Shown here piece by piece: positions 16,796-25,275 of a DNA stretch of 64,000 nucleotides (the stretch's first letter is position 1; each line of letters begins with the position of its first letter). The position numbers and the translations under genes were made by a program. The notes beneath the pieces were generated by a model. It was not told the DNA's origin. It was given only the letters and a program-made list of their open reading frames with translations, and ran no database searches. Source of the stretch: Streptomyces sp. 846.5 (lineage in GTDB: Bacteria > Actinomycetota > Actinomycetes > Streptomycetales > Streptomycetaceae); assembly GCF_004365705.1 (NCBI RefSeq), contig NZ_SOBN01000001.1:3210001-3274000 (forward strand), written 5' to 3'.

Positions 16796-17864
16796 GCTTC
16801 GCGATGATCTCGTTGAACCCGACGTGGACGTCGATGAGCGTGTCCAAGTCGTACTGGAACTCGATGTCGTGCTGCTTCACCACGAATGGGGTCAGCACCG
16901 TCGGGGAGGGAACGACACCGAGGTCGGAGATCACGTCAAGGCCGCGCAGCGTGTCCTCGGCCGGCTCGATGCCGGCCAGCAGGCAACTGCCAACGTTGCC
17001 CTTGCCGAACACCTCGACAGCATCCGAGAAGACGGCCACGTAGTCATCGAAGGTGAGTGTGCCCTTGTAGCCGTGCACGTAGCGCTGCCGGTACTCGTTG
17101 TTGACGATCTCCACCCCGCTGTTGAAGCGGGACACCCCGGAGTCCTTGAGCTTCTGCAGATAGGCCATGCGCTTCGGACGGTCACTCAGAATGCCGGCCG
17201 GGATGACCTGGGAGACGTAGATTCCCTCCTTGTAGCCGGCATCGCGAAGCGCCGTTGCCATTTCGCAGTGCCGATCCAGCTCGAGCTTCTCATTGAGGAT
17301 GCTGCCCGTGCAGAGCCAGACGATGTCGTACTTGGTGCGGAAGTCCTCAGCGTGGCTTCGTACGTACTCCAGGCACTTCTGGAAATTCTCCTTGTACTTC
17401 GCGGCAGGCCGCTCCTCGATTGCTAGGATCTCCCACTCGCTCTCCTTGAAGCAGAAATCACAGGAGTAGCTGCAGTAGGTGTGGTAATCGAAGACGAAGC
17501 TGCGCATCCCGTTCTCGCGCAGGAGTCCGAAGTTGTACATGCCCGTTGGGGCGCGGCCATCGTCGACGAACTGACGGCAGGTGACTGAGCGCTCCTGTCC
17601 GTTGAGGCTGGCCTTGATCGTCTCGCCGTTGAATACGAACAGCGAGCTCTGGTTGATTCTGACGGTCACCTTCTTGTAGAAGTCAGGACCGCTGATCTCG
17701 ATCTCGATCCGCGGCACCACCTGACCGAGGATCGGAAACTGGATCGAGGTCGTCGAAAGCTGTACCCCGTCGCGCAGCACACCGAGACGGAAGACTTCCT
17801 CGATCGAGACCTTGTCTATGTTCACAAGCTCGGTGTCGGGCTTGCCGGGAATTTTGACGGTCAC
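16755..17864 (-). CDS. Radical SAM enzyme of unknown reaction
   Basis: A 369-aa protein with an N-terminal domain of about 120 residues that I cannot identify and a radical SAM core. The cluster-binding cysteines are C131, C135 and C138 in YCSYSCDFCF, the canonical CX3CX2C spacing. No extra Cys-rich SPASM-like tail is apparent. The start GTG 17864 has AGGAG 10 nt upstream and overlaps the amidohydrolase stop (GTGA), which excludes the longer in-frame extension. Placement inside an operon with three other iron enzymes suggests it rearranges or functionalises the same small molecule. Confidence 0.83.
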   Translation of the reverse strand: MTVKIPGKPDTELVNIDKVSIEEVFRLGVLRDGVQLSTTSIQFPILGQVVPRIEIEISGPDFYKKVTVRINQSSLFVFNGETIKASLNGQERSVTCRQFVDDGRAPTGMYNFGLLRENGMRSFVFDYHTYCSYSCDFCFKESEWEILAIEERPAAKYKENFQKCLEYVRSHAEDFRTKYDIVWLCTGSILNEKLELDRHCEMATALRDAGYKEGIYVSQVIPAGILSDRPKRMAYLQKLKDSGVSRFNSGVEIVNNEYRQRYVHGYKGTLTFDDYVAVFSDAVEVFGKGNVGSCLLAGIEPAEDTLRGLDVISDLGVVPSPTVLTPFVVKQHDIEFQYDLDTLIDVHVGFNEIIAKHDLPVFSGVFSLA

Positions 17865-19021
17865 GCGGAAACAGCTCCTAGGCTCATCATGTGGTCGGCG
17901 TTTCCACCGAGGAGTCGTGTGCGGAAGATCGGTGAAGTCTCGGCGAGGATCTCGGACCACTCCTGCTGGGGGTTCTTCGGGGTCCCCGGATGCGGATAGT
18001 CGGTCGCCATGAGTAGCCGGGCGCGCAGGTCCTCAGGCATCGCGTCGACCGACTCCCCGGTGCCGATCGAGAAGAAGAAGGTCTCCCGTTCGTAGAGGTA
18101 GTGGGCAGGCGGCTGCTCCAGGCAGTTGCTCCCGTTGCGGTCCAGGGTCTCGAAGGTCTCCTGGGCCCGGTCCAGCCAGGAAGGAACCCATCCGGCGTTG
18201 AACTCGTGGAAGGCGAACCGCAGCCCTGGGAACAGGTCCGGCACACGGGCGTCGAACAAGGCAGCCAAGCACAACTGGCCGGGCAGGATCTCGTTCACGT
18301 GGTTGTAGAAGGACCCCATGCCCGGCGAACGGACCGAACTGGGCGTCGGAGTCGGAAGGAAGTGCGGAGTGGCCACCTTGTGCAGGTGGACCACGAAGCC
18401 GTGCTCTTGGGCAGAGGCCCAGAAGCCGTGCTGCTCCTCGCCGAAGGATGATCCGATACCCCATGGGAGTGAGATGTGCGCGAAGCCGGCGGCGGCCAAT
18501 TCCCGCAGTTCCCGCTCGATGTCGGTGTCCGGCCCCAGCGCCAACTGGGCAACCGCGAGCAGGCGCTGCGGTGCTGCGGCCGCGAAATCGGCGATCCAAC
18601 GGTTGTAAGCCCGATGGTGCGCCACGGCGTACGCCGAGGCCGGATCGACCTCTCGCGGCCAGATGAGCCCCAGTGACGGGAACAGCAGCGTCGCGTCGAT
18701 GCCCTGCCGGTTCAACCACTCCACTCGGGCGGACCCGCTCCAGGACTCGCGGAGGCAGGAGTCACGGTAGGAGACGAAGGGAGTGCCGGCCGGAAGCGAG
18801 TTCCAATCCACGACCTCGCCATCCGTCGATGCGGCGACTCCCCCCAGCCGCCGTACGAGCGAGGAGGGTCGGCCATCGATGATGAGCTTGTCGCCGTCCC
18901 GGGGGTCGCGCAGTACCTGGAGGCAGCTGTCCCGGAGGGCTGGATCGATGTACTCACGCCAGAGCCAGAGCGGTTCCATGACGTGGCCGTCAGCATCGAC
19001 GACCCTATTTCCATGCCACAT
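17861..19021 (-). CDS. Amidohydrolase family protein (ACMSD-like, amidohydrolase 2)
   Basis: A 386-aa TIM-barrel metal hydrolase or decarboxylase of the group that includes 2-amino-3-carboxymuconate semialdehyde decarboxylase. VVDADGHVMEP near the N-terminus is the modified HxH-type metal motif (here DxH), HLHKVATPHF and FHEFNAGWVPSW carry the central histidines, and MATDYPHPGTP carries the late Asp. ATG 19021 is chosen because ACGGAGA lies just upstream; the longer frame has no homology-like content. Members often perform C-C cleavage or decarboxylation, so a ring-opening or decarboxylation step is plausible but unproven. Confidence 0.8.
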   Translation of the reverse strand: MWHGNRVVDADGHVMEPLWLWREYIDPALRDSCLQVLRDPRDGDKLIIDGRPSSLVRRLGGVAASTDGEVVDWNSLPAGTPFVSYRDSCLRESWSGSARVEWLNRQGIDATLLFPSLGLIWPREVDPASAYAVAHHRAYNRWIADFAAAAPQRLLAVAQLALGPDTDIERELRELAAAGFAHISLPWGIGSSFGEEQHGFWASAQEHGFVVHLHKVATPHFLPTPTPSSVRSPGMGSFYNHVNEILPGQLCLAALFDARVPDLFPGLRFAFHEFNAGWVPSWLDRAQETFETLDRNGSNCLEQPPAHYLYERETFFFSIGTGESVDAMPEDLRARLLMATDYPHPGTPKNPQQEWSEILAETSPIFRTRLLGGNADHMMSLGAVSA

Positions 19022-19047
19022 GGTTGTCTCCGTTGGTTGACTGCGAA

Positions 19048-20067
19048 TCAGACCGATGCCTTCAGGACTTGCTGGTAGGCGGTCGGATAGTTCGCATAGC
19101 GGCTGTCCGCGACCAGCCGGCCCGCCGAGGCCCGACCGTCTGTGAACCGTCGGGTCGTGATGAGCATGCGCTGAAGCCAGCGGTCGGTACCGTCGTAGGA
19201 CGGCTGGAAGGCGTTCCGGCCGTGGACAACCCTCAGGTTGTCCAGGATCAGCAGGTCGCCGGCCCTTAGGTCGACATCTGTGTGGCATTCCGCGATCCGG
19301 GAGCGAATGGCTGCGAGCGCCTCCGCGCCCGGGGCGTCGACCGCTACAAGGTCCTCCACGTACTCGATCACGGTCCTGCCTGTCCGCTCGGTCAGCAGCG
19401 GGTGCGGCTGGGTGAGGCCCCGTCCGCCCACCTCCACGACCGGGTTGTCGGTCTCGAAGGCGTACAGCGGTTGACGCAACCGCTCACGCAGCTCCGCGGG
19501 GAGTTCGGCCACGATGCGTGCGATCGGAGCCACCCGGGTCTTCGCCCGGTGCTGCGGGTCGCCACGCAGACAGAGCAGAGCAAGGTAGTCGGGTGACAGT
19601 TCGCGGAACGGCGTCTCGGTGTGGACCAGGAACTCGACGGCGTTCGATCCGAACTGAACGTCTCGGTGCGCCCGGATGGGGTACTTGTTGTGGACCAGCA
19701 CGCCCCCGTCCCACTCCTGATAGCTGAACGGCTCTCCCAGGTGGGTGACGACGGAGGCCAGGACCCGTTCGGTACCCAGCGGCTGCTCATCGGCCGGCCC
19801 AAACGAGCCCGTCGGGGTCGCCGGGACGGTCGTCGTCAGCGGCAGCCCCCGGACCAGGAGCGCTCCGGGGCCGTCGCCTCGGCGCAGTTCAGCCAAGGCC
19901 CCCAACAGCCCACTCGGGAGGTCCTGACGCGCCTTGGTGACCTGTTCGTAGAACAACTCGAAGTCGCGGTAGGGATTCGCAGAGATTGAATCCACCGCCA
20001 GACCAAAGGACTGACTCTCGACCGGGTCGATTTCATACACGCCGACGATGCCTTGGGCGTCCTGCAT
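19048..20067 (-). CDS. Clavaminate-synthase-like Fe(II)/2-oxoglutarate oxygenase (second of two)
   Basis: A 339-aa paralogue of the other oxygenase in this operon. The triad is H149-T-E151 (LVHTETPF) and H282 (VVHGRN), with the conserved RWLQR arginines near residues 296-300; VEFLVHTETPFRELSPDYLA strongly recalls AsnO/VioC amino-acid hydroxylases. AAGGAAGG lies about 8 nt before ATG 20067, the strongest ribosome site in the operon, so this is its first gene. The six genes from here to the Rieske enzyme are nearly contiguous or overlapping. Two related hydroxylases in one pathway suggest two oxidations of an amino-acid-derived intermediate. Confidence 0.87.
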   Translation of the reverse strand: MQDAQGIVGVYEIDPVESQSFGLAVDSISANPYRDFELFYEQVTKARQDLPSGLLGALAELRRGDGPGALLVRGLPLTTTVPATPTGSFGPADEQPLGTERVLASVVTHLGEPFSYQEWDGGVLVHNKYPIRAHRDVQFGSNAVEFLVHTETPFRELSPDYLALLCLRGDPQHRAKTRVAPIARIVAELPAELRERLRQPLYAFETDNPVVEVGGRGLTQPHPLLTERTGRTVIEYVEDLVAVDAPGAEALAAIRSRIAECHTDVDLRAGDLLILDNLRVVHGRNAFQPSYDGTDRWLQRMLITTRRFTDGRASAGRLVADSRYANYPTAYQQVLKASV

Positions 20068-20331
20068 TGGTCACGACCTTCCTTAAGGGGATTGGGGTAC
20101 AGGCCACGGGACTTGAGCCCCATCACATGCCATGACTTCCGTACCTTCGACAATGATTTCCGCCGCCTGCTCGGGGTGTCGAGCTTCCCTGCGGTGTCAG
20201 CAAGTTGACTGGCAGTAGCTCCGTCCTTGGAGCTGCCGTTCCGTGGGCTACGGTGGCAACCGCAGCCGTGTCCACCGCGGATTCCTTGAACTCCCATACG
20301 CACTGAACAGCCCGAATAGCAAAGGGACTAG
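20068..20331. promoter_or_regulatory. Divergent promoter region with an AGCTCC/GGAGCT inverted repeat
   Basis: 264 nt separate the oxidative operon from the fused ABC transporter. AGCTCC (20217-20222) and GGAGCT (20229-20234) form a perfect 6-bp inverted repeat with a 6-nt spacer, just after a TTGACT -35-like hexamer (20205-20210). This geometry suits a dimeric regulator such as the nearby LuxR-type protein, but no second copy was found, so the link is a guess. Confidence 0.45.
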
Positions 20332-22071
20332 ATGACGGAGCGAAGCCTCGCCGTTTCAGCGAGAGGCGTCACACGCAGGCACGGTGACAAGCAAGCGGTT
20401 TCCGGGGTCGACCTGGATGTACCCAGCGCCTCTTGTTTCGGCATCGTCGGGCAGAATGGCGCGGGCAAGACCACACTGATGCGGATGCTGTCCTGCACAC
20501 TCGTGCCGGACTCCGGAACAATGGAGATCCTCGGAGTTCAATCGAACCGCGACCCCAGGGCCATCAAAGCCCGGATCGGCGTCGTCCCCCAGGGAATGAC
20601 GCTCGACCCCGAACTGCGCGTCCGGGAGAACCTCACGGCCTTCGCTCGCTACCACGGGCTCGACCGGGCCGAGGCGAACCGGAGGTCGGAGGAGGGACTT
20701 GAATCGGTGGGCCTTGCAGACCATGCCGCCAATGGGATCGAAGAGCTCTCCGGCGGCATGCAGCGGCGGCTACTGATAGCGCGTGCCATGATCAGCCGAC
20801 CTGCGCTGCTCCTGCTGGACGAACCGACGACCGGACTGGACCCGGAGAGCCGAGTGGTGATCTGGGACCAGCTGAGCCGACTGCGGCAGGCCGGGACCAC
20901 CGTGGTCATCACCTCCCACTACCTCGACGAGATTGAACGCCTCTGCGACCTCGTGGCAGTCATGCACGACGGTCTTATTCGACAGAGCATCACTCCAGGG
21001 GCCCTGCTCAACAGCACGATGACGGAGCGAGTCGTGGAGTTCGCCGGGGCCGGGCTCACCGCCGAAGCGGTCGCCTCAGCCTGCATCGAACTTCCCCATC
21101 GCCTGCACCGCGTCGGGGACCGCTTCCTGCTGCTCACCGACCAGCCGGAGGAAGCAGCTCGAATGATCAGGGAGCGAGGACTGAGCGGCGAGACACGCGT
21201 CAGGCAAAGCCGCTTGGAGGACTCGCTGCTGACGTTCGATCACTCCGACACCGGTGCACCGTCCAGCACCGCGGAGCCCGCCTGCGGCTCCCCCCGCTTG
21301 CCCTCCGCTCCGCGTCCGACCCTGGCCCGCCATGTCTGGAACCGCAATGCCGCAATGTTCCGCCGCGCCTATCGCACGAGTTTCATCCCCAACTTCTTCG
21401 AACCCGTGCTCTACCTGCTCGCCTTCGGTGCCGGCTTGGGCAACTACATCGATCCGAGCCGCGTAGGCGGTAGCTACGCCCAGTACGTGGCCCCGGGGTT
21501 GCTCGCCATCTCCGCCATGAACGGGGCGGTCTTCGAGGTGACCTACAACATCTTCGTGAGACTGCGGCATTCACGCATTTACGACGCGGTGATCACCACC
21601 CCGATGGAGCCGAGGGATATCGCCCTGGGGGAGCTCCTATGGTCGCTGACCCGTTGCACTGCCTACGGTGCGGTCTTTCTCGCCCTCATCGCGGTCGCCG
21701 GTCTGGCCACGGCACCCACTGCGCCCCTCGCGCTACTCGCCTTCCCGCTCATCGGTCTGACCTTCGCCGGGATGGGCATGCTGTTCACGGCCAGAGCGCA
21801 CGCGATCAATGCCTACTCCTACTTCTACACACTGGCCCTGACACCACTCACCATGTGCAGCGGCGCCTTCTTCCCGCTCGACAGCCTTCCCGAGCCGCTG
21901 CGCATCGCCACGTGGTTCAATCCGCTCCACCACGGAGTGGAGCTGATCCGTGCCCTCGTCCGCTCGGGAGACCTCGGGCAGGCAGCGGCACAGGGATCAT
22001 GGCTCGCGGTCACGGGACTCCTCCTGCTCGTGCCCGCGCTGCGCAGCCTCGACCGTCATCTCGTGGGGTGA
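20332..22071 (+). CDS. Fused ABC-2 transporter: NodI-like ATPase plus NodJ-like permease
   Basis: A 579-aa protein joining two units that are usually separate. Residues 1-310 are an ATPase with Walker A GQNGAGKTTL, signature ELSGGMQRRLLIAR, Walker B LLLLDEPTTGLDPESR and switch SHYLDEI. After a linker, residues about 340-579 form an ABC-2 membrane domain with AQYVAPGLLAISAMNG and the late NPLHHGVELIR block typical of NodJ/DrrB. AAGGGA lies 5 nt before ATG 20332. NodIJ and DrrAB types export lipo-oligosaccharides or antibiotics, which fits the lipid and sugar genes here. Confidence 0.88.
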   Translation: MTERSLAVSARGVTRRHGDKQAVSGVDLDVPSASCFGIVGQNGAGKTTLMRMLSCTLVPDSGTMEILGVQSNRDPRAIKARIGVVPQGMTLDPELRVRENLTAFARYHGLDRAEANRRSEEGLESVGLADHAANGIEELSGGMQRRLLIARAMISRPALLLLDEPTTGLDPESRVVIWDQLSRLRQAGTTVVITSHYLDEIERLCDLVAVMHDGLIRQSITPGALLNSTMTERVVEFAGAGLTAEAVASACIELPHRLHRVGDRFLLLTDQPEEAARMIRERGLSGETRVRQSRLEDSLLTFDHSDTGAPSSTAEPACGSPRLPSAPRPTLARHVWNRNAAMFRRAYRTSFIPNFFEPVLYLLAFGAGLGNYIDPSRVGGSYAQYVAPGLLAISAMNGAVFEVTYNIFVRLRHSRIYDAVITTPMEPRDIALGELLWSLTRCTAYGAVFLALIAVAGLATAPTAPLALLAFPLIGLTFAGMGMLFTARAHAINAYSYFYTLALTPLTMCSGAFFPLDSLPEPLRIATWFNPLHHGVELIRALVRSGDLGQAAAQGSWLAVTGLLLLVPALRSLDRHLVG

Positions 22072-22102
22072 ACCGCTCCGGAACCGTGACGACGGCTTGG
22101 GG

Positions 22103-23164
22103 CTACCCCGTCGGCGAGGAGAAGCCCCCGCTCTGGGCGGTGAGAAAGCCAGCTTGAAACCTACTGGAGGCACTGATGTCGTTCATCAGGTCGGCGATGT
22201 GCCGTCGGCAGGTACGCACGCTGACGCCCATCCGGTGGGCGATGGCTTCATCCTTGTAGCCGTTGGCAAGCAGCTGGACGATCGTCTGGCGCAGATCATC
22301 AGGGATGACAGCCTGGGGAACGTTGTCCGCCACCTCGAAGGGCGTTCCCGCCGTCCAGAGCGTCTCGAACGTCGCAGCCATGAAGGAGACGACGGCGGGG
22401 TCGCGCACGATCGTGGCACCGGCTCTGGATGCGCGCCAGGCGACCGGAACCACTGCCATCTTGCCGTCGATGATCAGCATTCGGTCGGGCAGGTCGGCCA
22501 CGCTGCGCACTTCGGCACCGGCCTGGGAGATCTCCCTGACGTGAGACACGGTGGGGAGATGCGCCCGGGCCGTGTGATGGAAGATGACACGCTGCCGCAC
22601 GCCGCGCGCCAGGGTTTCCATCGTCAGGCGGCCGGCCTGCTCAAGTGCCTCCGCGCTCGCGCCGCTTCCGGGCTGGAGGCTCAGCAGTTCGTTCTCGCAG
22701 GTTCGGGACAGGTCGGCCAGCAGGCTTCGAACCGTCTCCAGGCCCTCGACAACGCTGATTTCGGAGGGCGCCTTCCAAGTCCTCTGGGCCTCACGGTAGA
22801 CCTCGTCCAAAGCGAGAAGATTCGACCTGACCCGGTCGATCTGCTGCTGGGCCTCAGTGACGTGCGATTGTGCTCCACCGAGAATGCATGCGGCGGCGGC
22901 CTCCGGAGTGACCGAGGTGAACTGCCTGCTCCCGGGCGCTGTGGGACGTATCAGTCCGAATGCGAGAAGATGTTCAAAATGCTCACTAACAATAGCAATT
23001 GGCCATCGGAGGGCGGCTGCCGCGCTGTCGGTATCAGAGGCCGGGACGGAAGCGATGTGCTGGTAGAGCCTTACAACGTCGTCGGCCAGCGTGTCGGGGA
23101 GACTCCAGATCTGGCCCCCTGAACTGCTTTGGCCCATGTCGTCACGCGATGGTCCGATGACCAT
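22103..23164 (-). CDS. LuxR-type transcriptional regulator
   Basis: A 353-aa regulator with a C-terminal LuxR helix-turn-helix: LLANGYKDEAIAHRMGVS followed by VRTCRRHIADLM (about residues 290-325). The N-terminal part suggests a TrmB-like winged helix followed by a PLD-like sensor domain, an architecture common in actinomycete cluster regulators (orphan helix-turn-helix with effector region). GGAGG lies 6 nt before ATG 23164. It converges with the fused ABC transporter, leaving 31 nt. It is the only recognised regulator in the cluster and probably the pathway-specific one. Confidence 0.83.
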   Translation of the reverse strand: MVIGPSRDDMGQSSSGGQIWSLPDTLADDVVRLYQHIASVPASDTDSAAAALRWPIAIVSEHFEHLLAFGLIRPTAPGSRQFTSVTPEAAAACILGGAQSHVTEAQQQIDRVRSNLLALDEVYREAQRTWKAPSEISVVEGLETVRSLLADLSRTCENELLSLQPGSGASAEALEQAGRLTMETLARGVRQRVIFHHTARAHLPTVSHVREISQAGAEVRSVADLPDRMLIIDGKMAVVPVAWRASRAGATIVRDPAVVSFMAATFETLWTAGTPFEVADNVPQAVIPDDLRQTIVQLLANGYKDEAIAHRMGVSVRTCRRHIADLMNDISASSRFQAGFLTAQSGGFSSPTG

Positions 23165-23381
23165 GACACCCCTCCTACGCCCGGCCCGCTCGTGATCGCC
23201 GAGGCTACAGCAATGGTCTGTACCATTGCCATAGGGTGTCGTGACGGGCCGGTTCGGGGACGGTGATCCGGTGCCTGGCGGACTCAGGTCCGCCTGGCAC
23301 CTCGTCTACAAACGCCTACTTCGGCTTCTCCACTTCCAGGAGGGGGAGTGTAGAACTAACGGCCCTGTCTCACTTTCGGTG

Positions 23382-23567
23382 GTGACGGAGAGACTTCGAC
23401 ACTGCCGCTACCGCGGCCTGACCAAGACGCACGTCCAACACGTCCTCACCGCAGCCGGAGCCAACCTCATCCGCCTCAGTTCATGGGACAGCCCACACGG
23501 CACCCACGGCCACACACGCCGAAAACGAACCCCATTCTCGGGCGCCTGCCAGCAACCCAAACCCTAA
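23382..23567 (+). pseudogene. Transposase C-terminal remnant (IS1182-like)
   Basis: The frame reads RLRHCRYRGLTKTHVQH and VLTAAGANLIRLSSWD, a typical C-terminal end of IS1182/IS1380-type transposases in Streptomyces. Nothing upstream in this frame is transposase-like, so only the tail survives. Confidence 0.6.
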
Positions 23568-23905
23568 AGATCAGCAACAGCATCCCGAAAGTGAGCCAGG
23601 GCCATTAGGTTGACACTCCCTGTCCAAAATATGACCGAGAGCGCAACCGGTTGGGAGGCACGCGGAAGGGGCAGCCGTTGTGCGGCACCGGCGTGTGGCA
23701 GAATCCCCGCGCCCTGCGCTGCTCGGCAACTGAGAGTCCGCCATCTTCGAACGTGCTGCTCGGAGGTTCTGACGTGAGACTCGGTCGGGGTGCTCGTGCT
23801 GGTGGCGGGCGGGAGCCTGCGGTCTTGATCGTCTGACGCGGCGGGCTGGTGCGGTTTCTCTGGTTTCGGCGTGCTCCGGCCTGAGCCCCGCCTACGATCC
23901 GGTTC

Positions 23906-24371
23906 TTGGTGGAGTCCGAGATCGCGGCGCGGATCGCCGCGCGGCGTACGGAGCTGGACGAACTCGGACCGCACCTGATCAAGCAGCTTGACCAGGTGCG
24001 GTCCGAGCGTGACGAACTCGCCGTCGCCGAACGGGTCTGGCGCCGGATGGCCGAGCAGTTCGCCGACGGGCACACGGCAGCGGCTGGGGGCGGCCGGGTC
24101 GGTGACGGTGGTCGCGGGCCGCTCGGTGCTGCTGGTCCCGCACCGGGAGCGCGGCATGAGCGAGAGTGCGCTGCCGCCGGAGTACCAGCGGATCTTGGCC
24201 GCGGTCCGCCAGGGCGGCGCGCCGCTGGCGACCCGCACGGTCGGCGAAGCGCTCGGACTGGACACCGGGATGCGAGGCAAACTGGAGCCGCTGCAGGGAA
24301 AATTGACCAAGCTGGCCGAACGCGGCTGGCTCCACAAGCTGCCCGACGGCCGCTTCACCGCACGCCTGTGA
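23906..24371 (+). pseudogene. Frameshifted hypothetical gene
   Basis: Two overlapping frames look like halves of one protein. The first (from 23906) reads ESEIAARIAARRTELDEL and ERVWRRMAEQFADG, a helical region; the second (ending 24371) reads PPEYQRILAAVRQ, EALGLDTGMRGKLEPL and KLAERGWLHKLPDGRF, a winged-helix-like end. The switch must be near 24075-24095. I recognise the pattern as a short conserved actinomycete protein often found beside transposons but cannot assign a function. Confidence 0.55.
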
Positions 24372-24467
24372 CCAGCGCCTGAGCCGGCCCTGGTCGAGCG
24401 TGGCACGGCGGCCCGTAACCGGGGCGCCACGGCGGCTGTTGAGATTGTGTGACGAAAGCCCGCCGAG

Positions 24468-24745
24468 GGCGTCTCCCTTGTCTACCAGCGCCTCCTGGAC
24501 CTGGCTGGCGGAAACAGCGTGCCCGAGCCCACCCTGCGGCGCTGGCGTGACGAGATGATCGGCCTGCTCGCCAGCAAGGCCCCGCGCTTGGACCGGGCGC
24601 TGCGCAAGACAGCCAAGCGGGGCGGGGAGGTCGTGCTGATCGACGGCACCCTGATCCCCACGCAGCGCCGCACCGGAAGCGAGGACCGGCCCAACTTCTC
24701 GGACAAGCACCACCGCCGGGACCCGGCGTTGGTGCTAGACCGCCC
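24468..24745 (+). pseudogene. IS5-type DDE transposase fragment
   Basis: The frame reads VPEPTLRRWRDEMIGLL and GGEVVLIDGTLIPTQRR, then RPNFSDKHHRR, where the Asp of VLIDGT is the first DDE residue. It degenerates after about 24730 and lacks the other two acidic residues. Confidence 0.65.
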
Positions 24746-24840
24746 GTCCAGGCACCGCTTTCCGTGCAGGGCAGACGCACCCGGAGACATTCGGATTACC
24801 TCAGGTCCTTTGAACCAGAGCACACGCTCCGATGCACGAA

Positions 24841-24895
24841 CTGACTGACGATCAGTCAGGAAAGTCAGCAAGAGGTCAGCATCCGTACTGGCAGA
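24841..24895 (+). repeat. Inverted repeat plus GTCAGCA repeats (site A)
   Basis: CTGACTGA-CGA-TCAGTCAG (24841-24859) is followed by AAGTCAGCA and GGTCAGCATCC. The same arrangement occurs at 41657-41735 (site D), where the palindrome is longer, and shorter GTCAGCA pairs occur at 25247 and 38970. All lie beside pirin 3' sequences, so this is a candidate attachment or recombination site. Confidence 0.55.
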
Positions 24896-25039
24896 CCTGC
24901 CCGCAGCCAGTCACACATGGGACCGGCCGACCGCCAGCAGCATGTCGCGGCAACAGGCTTCGAGCGAAGCTCACTGAGGTCTTCGCGCGGCCGTCATGAG
25001 GCAGCGCACACGAGGAGCTGACGCCCGCTTCACAGCAGG

Positions 25040-25210
25040 TCAGCGTGCCCGTCCCCTAGGTTTCAGGCGCATTCCGGGCAGCTCCGGCGCAGGGATCGAC
25101 GGGCCGTCGTAGCCGTGCACCGTGCCGAACCTGTCGCCGTTCATCCACTGCTCCCGAGCCTGGCTGATATCCTCGTGGGTCCTGGCCACGAAGTTCCACC
25201 ACATCTTCAT
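25040..25210 (-). pseudogene. Truncated pirin 3' end (copy 1)
   Basis: On the minus strand the frame reads MKMWWNFVARTHEDISQ, then DRFGTVHGYDGPSIPAP and ends LKPRGRAR. It matches the last 55 or so residues of the intact pirin at 41874-42839 (LVMWWNFIGRSSEDIAQ...). Everything upstream of the WWNF codons is missing. The surviving frame is open, so the truncation is comparatively recent or selected. Confidence 0.85.
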
Positions 25211-25246
25211 TGGCCGACATTTCCGCTGGTCAGAGGCATACCAAGC

Positions 25247-25275
25247 TACTCAAGTCAGCAAAAGTCAGCATCCCG
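25247..25275 (+). repeat. GTCAGCA direct-repeat site B
   Basis: AAGTCAGCAAAAGTCAGCATC begins near 25249 just beyond the broken end of pirin copy 1. The stretch from the WWNF codons through this motif (about 25200-25280) is clearly related to 38918-38995 beside pirin copy 2, so the two junctions share ancestry. Confidence 0.55.
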
